NCBI RefSeq assembly: GCF_017826695.1
Contig: NZ_JAFFZW010000007.1
Location: 248,001-312,000, forward strand
DNA: 64,000 nucleotides
From: Pseudomonas alliivorans
GTDB taxonomy: Bacteria; Pseudomonadota; Gammaproteobacteria; Pseudomonadales; Pseudomonadaceae
Direction: 5' to 3'
The position numbers were made by a program, and so were the translations under genes. The notes below the pieces were generated by a model. It saw only the letters and a list, made by a program, of their open reading frames with translations, had not been told where the DNA came from and searched no databases. Positions 1-9,292 of the stretch are shown in pieces (the first letter of the stretch is position 1; each line of letters starts with the position of its first letter).

Positions 1-413
1 GATTGTCGTGGTACGGCGGAACCTGGCCAGACCTTGCGCAAGGCAACCAGCGCTGGATGAGCCTCGACAATCCTCGTGCCTCTCGATGGACACCTGCGAC
101 CCAGCCAGCCACGCCGAGACTGAGCGACGCACATGAGCACGCCTTTCGTCACCAGGAGCGCGAGCGTTTTGCCTATGACTGGTGGAAGAAACAATCCGGC
201 GTCGCCTTTTCAAAGGCACTCGACTATCTGGACGAAGGCATGGCCCATGGCTTCGCAACAGACCCGACGCTCATGAACCGCTACCTCTCGTTGCGCGCAC
301 AACACCCTGACCAGGAAGCGCCGCCGCGCCAGTACGGCGCCACTGGCGAAGCACGCTTGAACGCACTGCGAGACCTGCTGCAGCAGTCTGCGCGACACAA
401 GGAATCTGTCTAA
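1..413 (+). CDS. C-terminal part of a T6SS adaptor-like protein (DUF4123-like), cut by window start
   Basis: The reading frame is open from the first base to the TAA at 411-413, so this is the C-terminal ~136 residues of a longer protein. The visible part is hydrophilic and probably helical, with a 'FAYDWWKKQ' stretch followed by 'GMAHGFATDPTLMNRYLSL'. That pattern (aromatic-rich helix, 'hGF', a short helix and a loosely conserved tail) resembles the end of DUF4123/Tap-type chaperones, which load effectors onto VgrG spikes. The next gene is a VasX-type effector whose ATG overlaps this stop by one base (TAATG), the usual order adaptor-effector-immunity. The family call rests mainly on context and could be wrong; the upstream sequence is needed. 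Confidence 0.5.
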   Translation, partial: LSWYGGTWPDLAQGNQRWMSLDNPRASRWTPATQPATPRLSDAHEHAFRHQERERFAYDWWKKQSGVAFSKALDYLDEGMAHGFATDPTLMNRYLSLRAQHPDQEAPPRQYGATGEARLNALRDLLQQSARHKESV

Positions 414-3400
414 TGACCATCGGCAGTCTGAGTACCGGTCCATGCTGTGAAACCGGCAAATTGATCGTTCAGGTCATGGGCAAGGATCACGCGTCCAGTC
501 AACAATTGGTGCTGAACAGCAAGGACGGTGCTTGCACCTATCCTTCCCGTCCCGAGACGCTGGAAAGAGCGCAGTACAGCTGCATGCTGGAGGTGTGGGA
601 TCACGTTGCCGAGACGCAACTGGCGCTCGAAATTGCGACCACCGAAGGCGAACCGATATGTCTGCCACTGCTCGGTGACACACACGTCACTCCACGGCAG
701 TCTGACGCACAGTTCAACCAGATCCTTCCGGTGCTGCCCTTCGTCACCCTGCCGGGTTCGAAAAGCCCCTACGACCTGGGCACGCCAGTATTGGCCCGTG
801 CTGGCTATGTGTATGTGTTCTACCGGCAAAAGCTCTGGCGTGAACTTGAAGTGCGGATCAGCGATACCGGTACCACCTACCATGACATTGATGTCGCCCG
901 GTTTCGTCAGGGTGAGGGCTTTACACCGGGCGAACGCACCGCCATCGGCGTGGCGCTTGACGACATCTGGCTGCCCGGAATGTGGAACAACCAGCGTGTG
1001 CTGGATGTGGAGTTGTGCTTTTCCGAGATACAGCTCAGCGCCCCCCGGCTGCAGCGTCTGGAGCGCGATGCAGCGTTGAGAACCCAGCGTTGCAAAAGGC
1101 CTGACCTCAGTTACTCGAAAGAGCGTTTCACCCGTCTTTACAAGGGCAAGCCTGATGGCGAAGCCATGCTCAAGGCGTTTTCAGGTTTCAACACGCTCGA
1201 CAAGGTTCAGCAACTCACCCTGGCGCCAATCACGGCCGCACGCCTGAATCTGGAGCAGTCAGCATTTCCCGTCAGCCTCGCAGCGCCACAACGTGCACGC
1301 CAGCCCGGTTACGAACGGCTGCTGGAACACCCTGCCCTTTATCTGTGTGATCTGTCAGGCCAGTTTCCAGCCAAGGCGCTCGAACAGGCAAACGCCTTTC
1401 TTGCCGAAGCTGACAAAGGCAGCGCGATCAAGGACACACACTATCTGGAGCTGTCGGCGCTTGCCGATGCCATGCAGGCCAGCTTGCCTGCCGGTGAAGA
1501 AGATTCCACAGACAACCTTGTCCTCTGGGAAGCTCATCCGAATGTGTCTGACGTACTGAGCAAAGCTCGCCAGCGTCAGGTCTGGGGTGTGTTGCTTGAG
1601 GACTCCTATCACCGAATACGCCATTTACGACAGCGGCTCGATACCCATCAGCAACTGCTCGGTGTGTGCGCCAGGTACGCCATCCGGCACCCTCATCACG
1701 CCAGCGCCTTGCTGGTGCACCAGTTGATCGTTCCGCCAACGATAGCCGGCGCGAAAAACCCGCTCAATGAAGTGATCGCCTCGCTCTCGGACACGGGCCG
1801 ACAAGCCGTCAACCAGTGCACCGCCACCGTCCAGCGAGCGCTGGCGTGGCGCAACATGATCGCCGTTCAGGGCCTGTTGGTTGAAAGCCTTCAACACCGC
1901 ATCACACTCCAGACCGTCGCCGACCACCTTAGCCAGGATGGCTTCGAGTACGTAGCGGCACTGTATGACCTGAGCCGCACACTGACGACACTCGCACTCT
2001 CACCCTCAAACGTGGATCCGCTGGCGCCTGGTGGCACTATCGTGGACGCGGTCACGCAAGTCGGTTTCGTGGAGGCCAGGGTCAGTCAGGGCCAGACACT
2101 GCTGTCGCAGATAACCAACGACAGCGCGCATCCACTGCACCTCATGCTCTGGCCTGAAAGCGATCTGGAAACGGTCTGCAAGCCTTATGAGGTGCCACTC
2201 GACGAAGACAAGAACCTGGGCGACGGTCGCTTTCGCGCGACGCAACTGGCACGTTTCGAACACTCTCCCGCACCCGACCCCGCGACTCAGGTCACGCTGG
2301 ACGCGACGCTGCTGGCCAATCTTCTGGCAGGTGACAGCCTGCAGAACTTCTTCCTCATCAACAACGGCAAAGCCACAACCGCTGCACTGGTCGGTATCTT
2401 CGAGAATCTGCAAGGCGCAGTCGATGCTGCCGAAAATGCTGTCGGACGGGCCGAGCAGACGCTGTCCTCCAGTAAAGCCAACGTCGCTGCCGCCGACATC
2501 AAAAGCCAGTCGGCCATCGATCAACTGGCCAAAGCCCGCGAACAGCCCGGTTCCAACGCACGCAGGATCAACATCAACCGCCAGGGCCGGGGCGTTCAGC
2601 AACTGCGCAGCATGATGCCGGAGCACTTCGGCGCCGCGTTCCTCTTGAAACGAAACCGGGTTACTGCGCAGCACTACGTATTTGGCCTGGAAGACCTGCC
2701 GACCCGAAGCACCATGCCCAACGCCCGCTACGGTGAATACCTGGACCCGAACGGCAACCCGTTCCGCGACATCGATCCTCCGTTCAACCCACACGGCCCC
2801 CTGACGTCCGGCGATCACCACGTGCTGGTCATCCCGCGCAGCCACAAAACCGCGCAACTGGTCGGCGACATCAACCGCAAACTGAAAGCCGCCCAAGAAG
2901 CGGGGCATGCGACTGGCAAAGCGGAAAGTGCCTATGTTCGGGCGAGAAGCGGGCTGAGTCAGGCCATCGAAAATCTGGATGCGACGAAGCGTGGGCCTGT
3001 TTACCAATTTCTGGCATCGACACGGTTTTGTGTGGCGGTTTTGATGTTGGAGGTTTGGAATGTGAGTTCGGAGAGTGATGCATTCAATCAAACAACCAGA
3101 GAGAAGAATAAATATCGGGCGTCATTAGGGAGCACGGCTGCGGGACTAGACCTAGCTATTGCTTTAGAAGCCTTAATCGTAAAAATGTCCGGAACAAAAG
3201 CTTCACTACAACCCACTAGACAGACACTATTGAGGATTACTGATGCCGGTTCCAAGCGCTGGCTTGGTCCTTTTTTAAGCCGTGCACTTGCCAAGGAAGT
3301 AACTGCTCGGATGCTTGCCCAGCTCATTTCAGGGATAGCGCTGACAGTATTGAACCTCTGGGACGCTTGGTACGCCTGGCGGCGAAACGATGATGCGGCA

Positions 3401-4198
3401 TACGGACATATCCTTATTGCCATGGGTGGAATAGCTGGCACGTTGGGCACAGCATTCGCAGGAGCAAATACTTTCCTCGGACTGAGTCCCTTGGGCTGGA
3501 TCGCTTTACTGTTAATCGGCACAGGAGTCGGAGTAATATTACTCTTTAGCTCAACACCACTGGAAACATGGCTAAAAAGTGGTCCATTCGGAAAAGGAGA
3601 TGTCAGTGATTATTTTTTGAAAGACCCACAGGAGGCATTTTATCGACTCACCAGCCTACTCGCTGGCATAACGATAAAAATAGAAAAAAATCCAGCCTAC
3701 GAACCATGTGCAAAGTACAACTTTTTCACTGAAACCCCCCACGCAATCAGAAGTGCCGACACGATCATTCGTATTCAAAGTTATTTACCAGGATTAATCA
3801 GCCGCCTTGAAAGTCTCGATATAAATACTGAATGCAGGTTAGGCAGTGTTATCACACGTTCCAGCCGAGAAGGAATACCTTACCAAACCGAAATTCAAGC
3901 AGCCGAAAAAAAAGAACTCCCAAAGGCACAACGCCTGCATCCTGACGGGTTGGAGTTATTTTTCAGAACCCCAACAAACCCGACAATATCAATTGGCGAC
4001 ACTAAAACCTCTCATTTAACTTGGGTAGTCAGAGCCCAATTTGTAATGAGTCGTGGCGATGAAAAACGCGTTTTTCCAGCACCTTCCCCCAGCGACCCAA
4101 TTCAATACAACCTTACCTACGCCAAACCAGACTTCAGTAAGGTTAATCAGCCGTTCTGGGCAGATGAAGAAACATTCAAGGCACGTTCTCATGAATAA
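413..4198 (+). CDS. VasX-type T6SS effector (BTH_I2691-like toxin), probable membrane-active C-terminus
   Basis: A 1261-residue protein with no signal peptide. Residues ~1-230 look like the VasX N-terminal region ('CCETGKLIVQVMG', then 'LGTPVLARAGYVYVFYRQKLWRELEV'), found in T6SS effectors that act on membranes. An alanine-rich coiled coil lies at ~666-713. Hydrophobic helices cluster at ~964-1050 ('MLAQLISGIALTVLNLW', 'AMGGIAGTLGTAF', 'GWIALLLIGTGVGVILLF'), as expected of a colicin-like pore former. Base composition changes near nucleotide 3060: the first ~880 codons are GC-rich, the rest clearly AT-richer with A/T-ending codons, so the toxic end looks replaced by recombination. The start overlaps the upstream stop (TAATG) and the end overlaps the partner gene by 8 bp, so translation is probably coupled. 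The pore-forming role is inferred. Confidence 0.8.
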   Translation: MTIGSLSTGPCCETGKLIVQVMGKDHASSQQLVLNSKDGACTYPSRPETLERAQYSCMLEVWDHVAETQLALEIATTEGEPICLPLLGDTHVTPRQSDAQFNQILPVLPFVTLPGSKSPYDLGTPVLARAGYVYVFYRQKLWRELEVRISDTGTTYHDIDVARFRQGEGFTPGERTAIGVALDDIWLPGMWNNQRVLDVELCFSEIQLSAPRLQRLERDAALRTQRCKRPDLSYSKERFTRLYKGKPDGEAMLKAFSGFNTLDKVQQLTLAPITAARLNLEQSAFPVSLAAPQRARQPGYERLLEHPALYLCDLSGQFPAKALEQANAFLAEADKGSAIKDTHYLELSALADAMQASLPAGEEDSTDNLVLWEAHPNVSDVLSKARQRQVWGVLLEDSYHRIRHLRQRLDTHQQLLGVCARYAIRHPHHASALLVHQLIVPPTIAGAKNPLNEVIASLSDTGRQAVNQCTATVQRALAWRNMIAVQGLLVESLQHRITLQTVADHLSQDGFEYVAALYDLSRTLTTLALSPSNVDPLAPGGTIVDAVTQVGFVEARVSQGQTLLSQITNDSAHPLHLMLWPESDLETVCKPYEVPLDEDKNLGDGRFRATQLARFEHSPAPDPATQVTLDATLLANLLAGDSLQNFFLINNGKATTAALVGIFENLQGAVDAAENAVGRAEQTLSSSKANVAAADIKSQSAIDQLAKAREQPGSNARRININRQGRGVQQLRSMMPEHFGAAFLLKRNRVTAQHYVFGLEDLPTRSTMPNARYGEYLDPNGNPFRDIDPPFNPHGPLTSGDHHVLVIPRSHKTAQLVGDINRKLKAAQEAGHATGKAESAYVRARSGLSQAIENLDATKRGPVYQFLASTRFCVAVLMLEVWNVSSESDAFNQTTREKNKYRASLGSTAAGLDLAIALEALIVKMSGTKASLQPTRQTLLRITDAGSKRWLGPFLSRALAKEVTARMLAQLISGIALTVLNLWDAWYAWRRNDDAAYGHILIAMGGIAGTLGTAFAGANTFLGLSPLGWIALLLIGTGVGVILLFSSTPLETWLKSGPFGKGDVSDYFLKDPQEAFYRLTSLLAGITIKIEKNPAYEPCAKYNFFTETPHAIRSADTIIRIQSYLPGLISRLESLDINTECRLGSVITRSSREGIPYQTEIQAAEKKELPKAQRLHPDGLELFFRTPTNPTISIGDTKTSHLTWVVRAQFVMSRGDEKRVFPAPSPSDPIQYNLTYAKPDFSKVNQPFWADEETFKARSHE

Positions 4199-5222
4199 GT
4201 CGAAATCTACGTCCTACTACGGTAGCTTTACATACAAAAAAAACAAGATACCCAGACAGGCTTCTCCTTCTCGGCAGAACGTTAATGGCGTACGGTTACC
4301 GTGGGGAACGACCTCGAACATCATTCCCGATGGATTCGTGGCCGAGCCTACCCCAAATGAAATGCGAATGTGGGAAAAGCAAAATAATACCCGCACCCAT
4401 AACGCACCCATTCCATTTCGTGACATCGAACTTCATCAGGTCTATGACCAAGAGCGTATACGTTTTGCACAACTGCCTTTCCGCTCACACTTCTGGCTAT
4501 TCATGCATGCAGGAGGAAAGTGGTCATTTATAATACTCCTGCCTATTTTTCTTCTGACCTCGCTGCTCGGCATCGAAAACACTACTGACTCCGCAATTAT
4601 AAATTACCTCATGAATGTATTTGATACATTTCCCATAATTATGTCACCTTGGTTAGTATGCTGGCTCATCGGCCACATCGTCATCAACCATTTCCCCAAA
4701 ATCTGGTTCCGTCCCCCCAAAGGCCCACTCTGGGAGCTGAACCGCCGAACAGGACTGGTAACAATCTTCGACTACAAACGCCACCGAAAGGAAGGCGTGA
4801 TAGGCGAGTTCATCGCACCGTTCTACGAGTTCGATGCCTACATGCTCACCACTCGGGATCGTTTCGGCTCCAACTATGGATTGCTGCTCCGCCATCGTTA
4901 TGAAGACAGGCAGATCAACTTTCATTCATTGCTTGGTCCCGACGATTTCAAGCATCGGCCCTGTGCGCTCTGGGATTTTCTGCAGAATTACATGGATGTC
5001 AGCCGACCGATCCCGGATATCCCGCTGTTCGAAGCCTACCGGCATCTGGATCCTGTAACAGCAAAATACGACAAGGAAAACGGTCGCAACCCACGTTACT
5101 GGATTGACATGGACGACGACACATTCAAACAGCGAGTGGATGCAATGTGGCAGCGCGCGTGTGCCATCGACACGTTTACACGGCCCAATCTGATGGAGCG
5201 CTATGTCAGTTACAACGACTGA
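4191..5222 (+). CDS. Membrane protein downstream of VasX-type effector, candidate immunity protein (DUF6708-like)
   Basis: A 343-residue protein. I chose the ATG at 4191, which overlaps the effector stop by 8 bp, over an earlier in-frame start at 4053 that would lie deep inside the effector gene. Two hydrophobic segments lie at about residues 110-127 and 140-163; the rest is polar and rich in Trp, Tyr and Phe ('IPFRDIELHQVY', 'RYWIDMDDDTF'). It resembles DUF6708-type proteins that commonly follow VasX effectors, but the family name is from memory and not certain. It shares the AT-leaning composition of the effector C-terminus, so the two probably moved as a unit. An inner-membrane protein beside a membrane-active toxin suggests immunity; a role in effector delivery is an alternative. 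Confidence 0.65.
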   Translation: MNKSKSTSYYGSFTYKKNKIPRQASPSRQNVNGVRLPWGTTSNIIPDGFVAEPTPNEMRMWEKQNNTRTHNAPIPFRDIELHQVYDQERIRFAQLPFRSHFWLFMHAGGKWSFIILLPIFLLTSLLGIENTTDSAIINYLMNVFDTFPIIMSPWLVCWLIGHIVINHFPKIWFRPPKGPLWELNRRTGLVTIFDYKRHRKEGVIGEFIAPFYEFDAYMLTTRDRFGSNYGLLLRHRYEDRQINFHSLLGPDDFKHRPCALWDFLQNYMDVSRPIPDIPLFEAYRHLDPVTAKYDKENGRNPRYWIDMDDDTFKQRVDAMWQRACAIDTFTRPNLMERYVSYND

Positions 5223-5245
5223 AAGACGCCGGCAAAACAGCGGTC

Positions 5246-5268
5246 GGGAGCGAGTGTTTCTCGCTCCC
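5246..5268. terminator. Hairpin between convergent effector-module and bphP genes
   Basis: GGGAGCGAG at 5246-5254 pairs perfectly with CTCGCTCCC at 5260-5268 around a TGTTT loop. It sits in the 53-bp gap between two convergent stops. There is no strong T-run; the minus-strand side has only TGTTTTG shortly after. It is likely a shared bidirectional terminator. Confidence 0.55.
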
Positions 5269-5275
5269 GGCAGGA

Positions 5276-7513
5276 TCAATCCGCCCGCGGCACCGTAAAC
5301 CGGAACTCACTGCCCTTGCCTGCTTCGCTCTCAGCCGCCAATACGCCGCCATGGGCCTTGATGATGCCTTGGGAAATGTAAAGGCCCAACCCGGTGCCGC
5401 TCGGGTTGCCTTCCTTGACGGTCCAGTAGCGTTCGAAGATGTGCGGCAGTTGATCAGGCGGGATACCTTCGCCGGAGTCGCGAACGGTGAAGACGATTTC
5501 TTCGCCGTTGGACATCGCCGCTATACCAATTTTGCCCAGCTTGGGGGTGAACTTGATGGCGTTGCCGATCAGGTTCGACAGCACCTGGAACAGGCGTTCC
5601 GGGTCAGCCTTGACCTTGAGTTCCGGCTCGGCGTTGAAGGAAATCTCGATGGACTTGTCCATCGCCAGCGGCGCGAGCAGCGAGTAGGCTTCTTCGAAGA
5701 TCTGGCTCACCTCAAGGGTCTGCGGCGTGATGGTGTAGCGACCCGCTTCGATCTTCGAAGTATCGAGCAGATCCTCAAGCAGCACGTTCATGCGACTGGC
5801 AGCTTGCTGCATGGTGTCGATGGCCGAGGAGATGCGACGTGATGTATGCGGGCCGTCGGAACTGAAGGATTTCTGCATCATGCCGCACAGCATCGAGATG
5901 ACGGTCATGGGATTGCGCAGGTCGTGGGACACGACGGCCACCAGTTCGTCGCGGGCGCGCACGGCTTGCTGTTCACGGGTGACCTGACGGGCCAGGTCGT
6001 CTTCCAGCGCCGAACGACGCAGGTCGTTGGCCGCAAAAAGGTCGCCGTGGCTCCACTTGGTCGCGATGCCGGTCATCTCGACCTTCCATATCTCGAACGA
6101 GGTACGAGGCCTGAGGTGCATGCCGACATCGGAGCTTTCCAGATTCAGGGGTTTGGTCGGGTCGCCGCTCCACTGAATGCTTTCCTTGACTTCGGGGCGG
6201 AACCAGATCACGCCATTGTCGACCGGCTTGGGCAGACTCATTGCCAGAACACCGCTGGCGATGGACTGATAGGCTTCGGCAGGCGGATAGACACTGGACA
6301 GCTGATGGCTGGAGAACACAGGCTCGCTGCCCGACATCATCCATGTGTGCAGCGCACGGATATCAGCAGGTTCTGGGCAAACCCCGTAGCACTGCATCTG
6401 ACGGTCTTCGATGATTGCCACACCAGTGGCGCCCACCAGGTCCATCAACAACTGTGGCTGTTGAGACAGTCCGTCGAAAACGTTTTCTTCCGAAGCGATC
6501 ATCGACTGATGCAGGCGGCCGAGTGTCAGCAGTTTGGCCTCGCGCTGGCGGCTGACGTCAAGCGCCTCCATGGCACTGATCTGCAGGGACAGAACCTGAC
6601 CGAGTGCCTGACACGCGCTGCGCAGTTCGTGGGAAACGTACAGGGGGGTGCGGTGACCGCAGCTGATCAGGCCCCACAGCTTGTCACCCTTGATCAGCGA
6701 AACGCTCATCGAGGACAGCACGCCCATGTTCCTCATATACTGACAGTGAATCGGAGAAACGCTGCGCAGCGTCGAAAAGCTCAGGTCAAGCTGCTGGTCG
6801 GTGTCCGGACGCAATTGCGGCACCAGCGGTACGGGCGTGTAATCGGCATCGGGAATGATGCGCAGCCAGTTGCGGCGATACAGTTCACGCGCTTGCTCGG
6901 GAATGTCCGAAGCAGGGAAGAACAGACCGTTGAACAACTCCATCGCCGGGGAAGAAGCCTCAGCGATCACCTGGCCGTGCCCTTCGTCCTCGAAGCGGTA
7001 AATCAGAACGCGGTCGTAACCGGTCATTTTCTGAACTTCACGAACGCTGATTTCGTAAAGCGTCTGCAGGTCCTTGGCGGCATGCAACTGACGCAGCATG
7101 CGGCCCAGATTACCCGTACGTTCAAGGTAACTGACGGCCTGAGCGTCCTTGTCCTGGATTTCGAGCTCCAGAACAAGCGCGTCCTGGCTGCGATGCATCA
7201 TGGCTTCGAATTCGACGCCATTGACGTTGATGAGCAGACGCGGCGCGTCGACGAAGGATTCATGGGCGCTGGCGCTTCTGATGACATCAGTCCAGCCGGC
7301 ACCCAAAGCCTTTTCCAACGATTGGCCGATCACCTGCTGTGGTTCAAGACCCAATACGGTGTGAACGTTGGCGCTTACCTGAAGCACGGTCAGGGCAGGT
7401 TCTGTCAGAGTGAACAACAGGCCATGGGGCTGAATGGCGCCCGGGAACTGGATGGGTTCATCAGCACAATTGGCCAGGAGCGCTTCAAAAGCGTCCTTGT
7501 CGAGTTGGCTCAT
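5276..7513 (-). CDS. bphP: Bacteriophytochrome sensor histidine kinase BphP
   Basis: A 745-residue red/far-red light receptor kinase. Order: PAS (~15-120) with the bilin-attaching Cys16 ('ANCADEPIQFPG'); GAF (~140-305) with the chromophore motif DIP at 203-205; PHY (~320-500) with the tongue motif PRTSF at 469-473; HisKA with His530 ('AVVSHDLRNPM'); then a C-terminal HATPase with 'GTGLGLYIS'. No receiver domain is fused and no response regulator lies next to it. The ATG at 7513 is preferred because it overlaps the bphO stop (ATGA); a longer frame adds 90 residues of low-complexity sequence inside bphO. In P. syringae the bphO-bphP1 operon is known, and BphP1 is reported to influence swarming in strain B728a. 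It binds biliverdin made by the upstream heme oxygenase. Confidence 0.95.
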   Translation of the reverse strand: MSQLDKDAFEALLANCADEPIQFPGAIQPHGLLFTLTEPALTVLQVSANVHTVLGLEPQQVIGQSLEKALGAGWTDVIRSASAHESFVDAPRLLINVNGVEFEAMMHRSQDALVLELEIQDKDAQAVSYLERTGNLGRMLRQLHAAKDLQTLYEISVREVQKMTGYDRVLIYRFEDEGHGQVIAEASSPAMELFNGLFFPASDIPEQARELYRRNWLRIIPDADYTPVPLVPQLRPDTDQQLDLSFSTLRSVSPIHCQYMRNMGVLSSMSVSLIKGDKLWGLISCGHRTPLYVSHELRSACQALGQVLSLQISAMEALDVSRQREAKLLTLGRLHQSMIASEENVFDGLSQQPQLLMDLVGATGVAIIEDRQMQCYGVCPEPADIRALHTWMMSGSEPVFSSHQLSSVYPPAEAYQSIASGVLAMSLPKPVDNGVIWFRPEVKESIQWSGDPTKPLNLESSDVGMHLRPRTSFEIWKVEMTGIATKWSHGDLFAANDLRRSALEDDLARQVTREQQAVRARDELVAVVSHDLRNPMTVISMLCGMMQKSFSSDGPHTSRRISSAIDTMQQAASRMNVLLEDLLDTSKIEAGRYTITPQTLEVSQIFEEAYSLLAPLAMDKSIEISFNAEPELKVKADPERLFQVLSNLIGNAIKFTPKLGKIGIAAMSNGEEIVFTVRDSGEGIPPDQLPHIFERYWTVKEGNPSGTGLGLYISQGIIKAHGGVLAAESEAGKGSEFRFTVPRAD

Positions 7514-8124
7514 AAAAGTACCTCTTGACCGTCGAGCCAGCGCTCGAAACATGCAAATGTGGAATGCGCCGCCTGCGCTGCAGCTGCATTGAAAACACTG
7601 TCGTCCGGCACAGTGTCCAGATAATTCAAAAACACCTTCCAGCGCGGACCGGTATCCGCACCATACACATCCAGAAATGCAGCACCGTTTTGTTCGTCCA
7701 GCCCGAGTCGTTTGTCGACCTCGCGTCGCAGCACCTGCCCTCCAAGTGTCGCACCTTCGAGCACATACAGCACGCCCAGACACGCGGCAGGAGAATCGAC
7801 CACAGGTAACCGGGAACAGAGCGCAAGGCGCTCGATGTTCTGATCAGTCATGCCCAGTGCCTGCAGGTCTTCAATCAGCACCGGGGTTTTGACCCGCTCG
7901 TGCGGCACGAGTTCTGACGGAACAAGCGCACTGGTTCGCAGAGCCGCTTCGAGCGGCAAATAAAACCCGTAATAAGCCTGCATCAAACGAAGGTAAAGAG
8001 CGGCATCCAGACTGGAAGAGAAAAACGGCATACGTTTTTCGAGTTGAAGGTGTAATTGACTGGTTTCAGAGCGAAGTGCATCAAGCAACTTCGAAGGTTT
8101 CAAGCAGGAAAACTTTGCCGGCAT
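7510..8124 (-). CDS. bphO: Biliverdin-producing heme oxygenase BphO
   Basis: A 204-residue soluble protein of the bacterial heme oxygenase family, which opens heme to biliverdin, CO and iron. The proximal heme ligand is probably His25 in 'ETSQLHLQLEK', and the distal helix is visible as 'GVLYVLEGATLGGQVL' near residues 117-132. It is the first gene of the operon and its stop overlaps the bphP start by 4 bp, which couples synthesis of the chromophore with its receptor. The length is usual for the family. The ribosome site is only moderate (GAGAGCC region), and a slightly later start cannot be excluded. Confidence 0.93.
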   Translation of the reverse strand: MPAKFSCLKPSKLLDALRSETSQLHLQLEKRMPFFSSSLDAALYLRLMQAYYGFYLPLEAALRTSALVPSELVPHERVKTPVLIEDLQALGMTDQNIERLALCSRLPVVDSPAACLGVLYVLEGATLGGQVLRREVDKRLGLDEQNGAAFLDVYGADTGPRWKVFLNYLDTVPDDSVFNAAAAQAAHSTFACFERWLDGQEVLL

Positions 8125-8319
8125 CCAGTAAGGCTCTCGGTGGTTCGATAAGTCAGAAAAAGCGCGTCCGAGCGAAAATTGACGGACAAAATACAGACTG
8201 AATGCGCAAGCGAACAGTCTTTTTCCGACTGGGCGATGAAATACAAAAGCTTGAAATGACGGCCATAAGTCAATGCGTGCCTGTTACTTGTAACACCGGC
8301 ACGCATTGCCTGTTGAAAC

Positions 8320-9267
8320 TCAGACGTTTCGGGTCTGATATTCGACCGTCAGATGCGAGATCTCATGTACGTGACCGAGTCTGCCACGGATCACATCAGC
8401 GGGCACTTTAATATCAGCCAGCACGCTGACAATCGCTGCATGAGCCTGGGGTCCGACCCGCCAGACATGCAGATCAATGATGCTCACGTCTCCGATGGTT
8501 TCCACAACCTCGCGGATTTCACCGGCCAGGTGCTCGTCAGTCACGTCCAGCAGAACTCGGGAACTGTCCTTGATAAGGCCATACGCCCACTTCGCGATGA
8601 CACACGCGCCAACGATGCCCATCAGCGGATCCAGCCAGACCCAACCCAGATAGCGCCCGGCCAGCAGCGCCACGATGGCAAGCACTGACGTCAAAGCGTC
8701 GGCCATAACGTGCAGGTATGCCGAACGGAAGTTGTTGTCCCCGTGATGGTGGTCGTGATCAGGGTCCTGAGAATACCCATGATGGTCATGCGCGTGGCCG
8801 TGTCCGCCGGACAGCAAAACGGCACTCAGCACATTGACCGCCAGCCCGATGATCGCGATCACGGTGGCCTCACCAAACGCAACGGTGGTCGGCTGAAACA
8901 GCCGGACCAGCGACTCCACGCCGATGCCCAACGACACCATGGCCAGAATGAGCGCCGATGCGAACCCGGCAAGGTCGCCGACCTTGCCTGTGCCGAAGCT
9001 GAAACTGCGGTTGTGGGCATTACGTCTCGCAAAGGCGTAAGCACCTGCTGCGATGCCCAGCGCTCCGGCGTGAGTTGCCATGTGCAGACCATCGGCCAGC
9101 AGTGCCATGGAGCCGGTGACGTAACCTGCCACGATCTCGACCACCATCATGGCGAACGTCAGCGCCACGACCCAGAGCGTGCGGCGTGCGTTGCGGTCAT
9201 GGGCGGTGCCGAGAAATACGTGGTGATGGGGCTGAGCGGCCGCATGGCCGTGATGGGCGTTGCTCAT
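8320..9267 (-). CDS. dmeF: Cation diffusion facilitator, Co/Ni efflux transporter DmeF-like
   Basis: A 315-residue inner-membrane metal/proton antiporter of the CDF family with about six helices. The N-terminus is histidine-rich ('HHGHAAAQPHHH'), and the loop between helices 4 and 5 has a dense His/Asp cluster ('HGHAHDHH', 'DPDHDHHHG'), typical of DmeF. Membrane motifs include 'MALLADGLHMATHAG' and 'HVMADALTSVLAIVALL', with the HxxxD-type sites of zinc/cobalt/nickel transporters. I chose the ATG at 9267; a longer frame adds 30 unlikely residues reaching into the regulator gene. The gap from dmeR is 25 bp, so the two form an operon in which the repressor senses the pump's metal. Zinc is another possible substrate. 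Confidence 0.88.
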   Translation of the reverse strand: MSNAHHGHAAAQPHHHVFLGTAHDRNARRTLWVVALTFAMMVVEIVAGYVTGSMALLADGLHMATHAGALGIAAGAYAFARRNAHNRSFSFGTGKVGDLAGFASALILAMVSLGIGVESLVRLFQPTTVAFGEATVIAIIGLAVNVLSAVLLSGGHGHAHDHHGYSQDPDHDHHHGDNNFRSAYLHVMADALTSVLAIVALLAGRYLGWVWLDPLMGIVGACVIAKWAYGLIKDSSRVLLDVTDEHLAGEIREVVETIGDVSIIDLHVWRVGPQAHAAIVSVLADIKVPADVIRGRLGHVHEISHLTVEYQTRNV

Positions 9268-9292
9268 CGAAAGGCTCCTTGCACGACGGGTG

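Noticed and set aside
5846..7528. 560-codon open frame opposite bphP
   Set aside because: It lies fully antisense to a clear bacteriophytochrome and its product has no domain; it is a GC-rich shadow frame.
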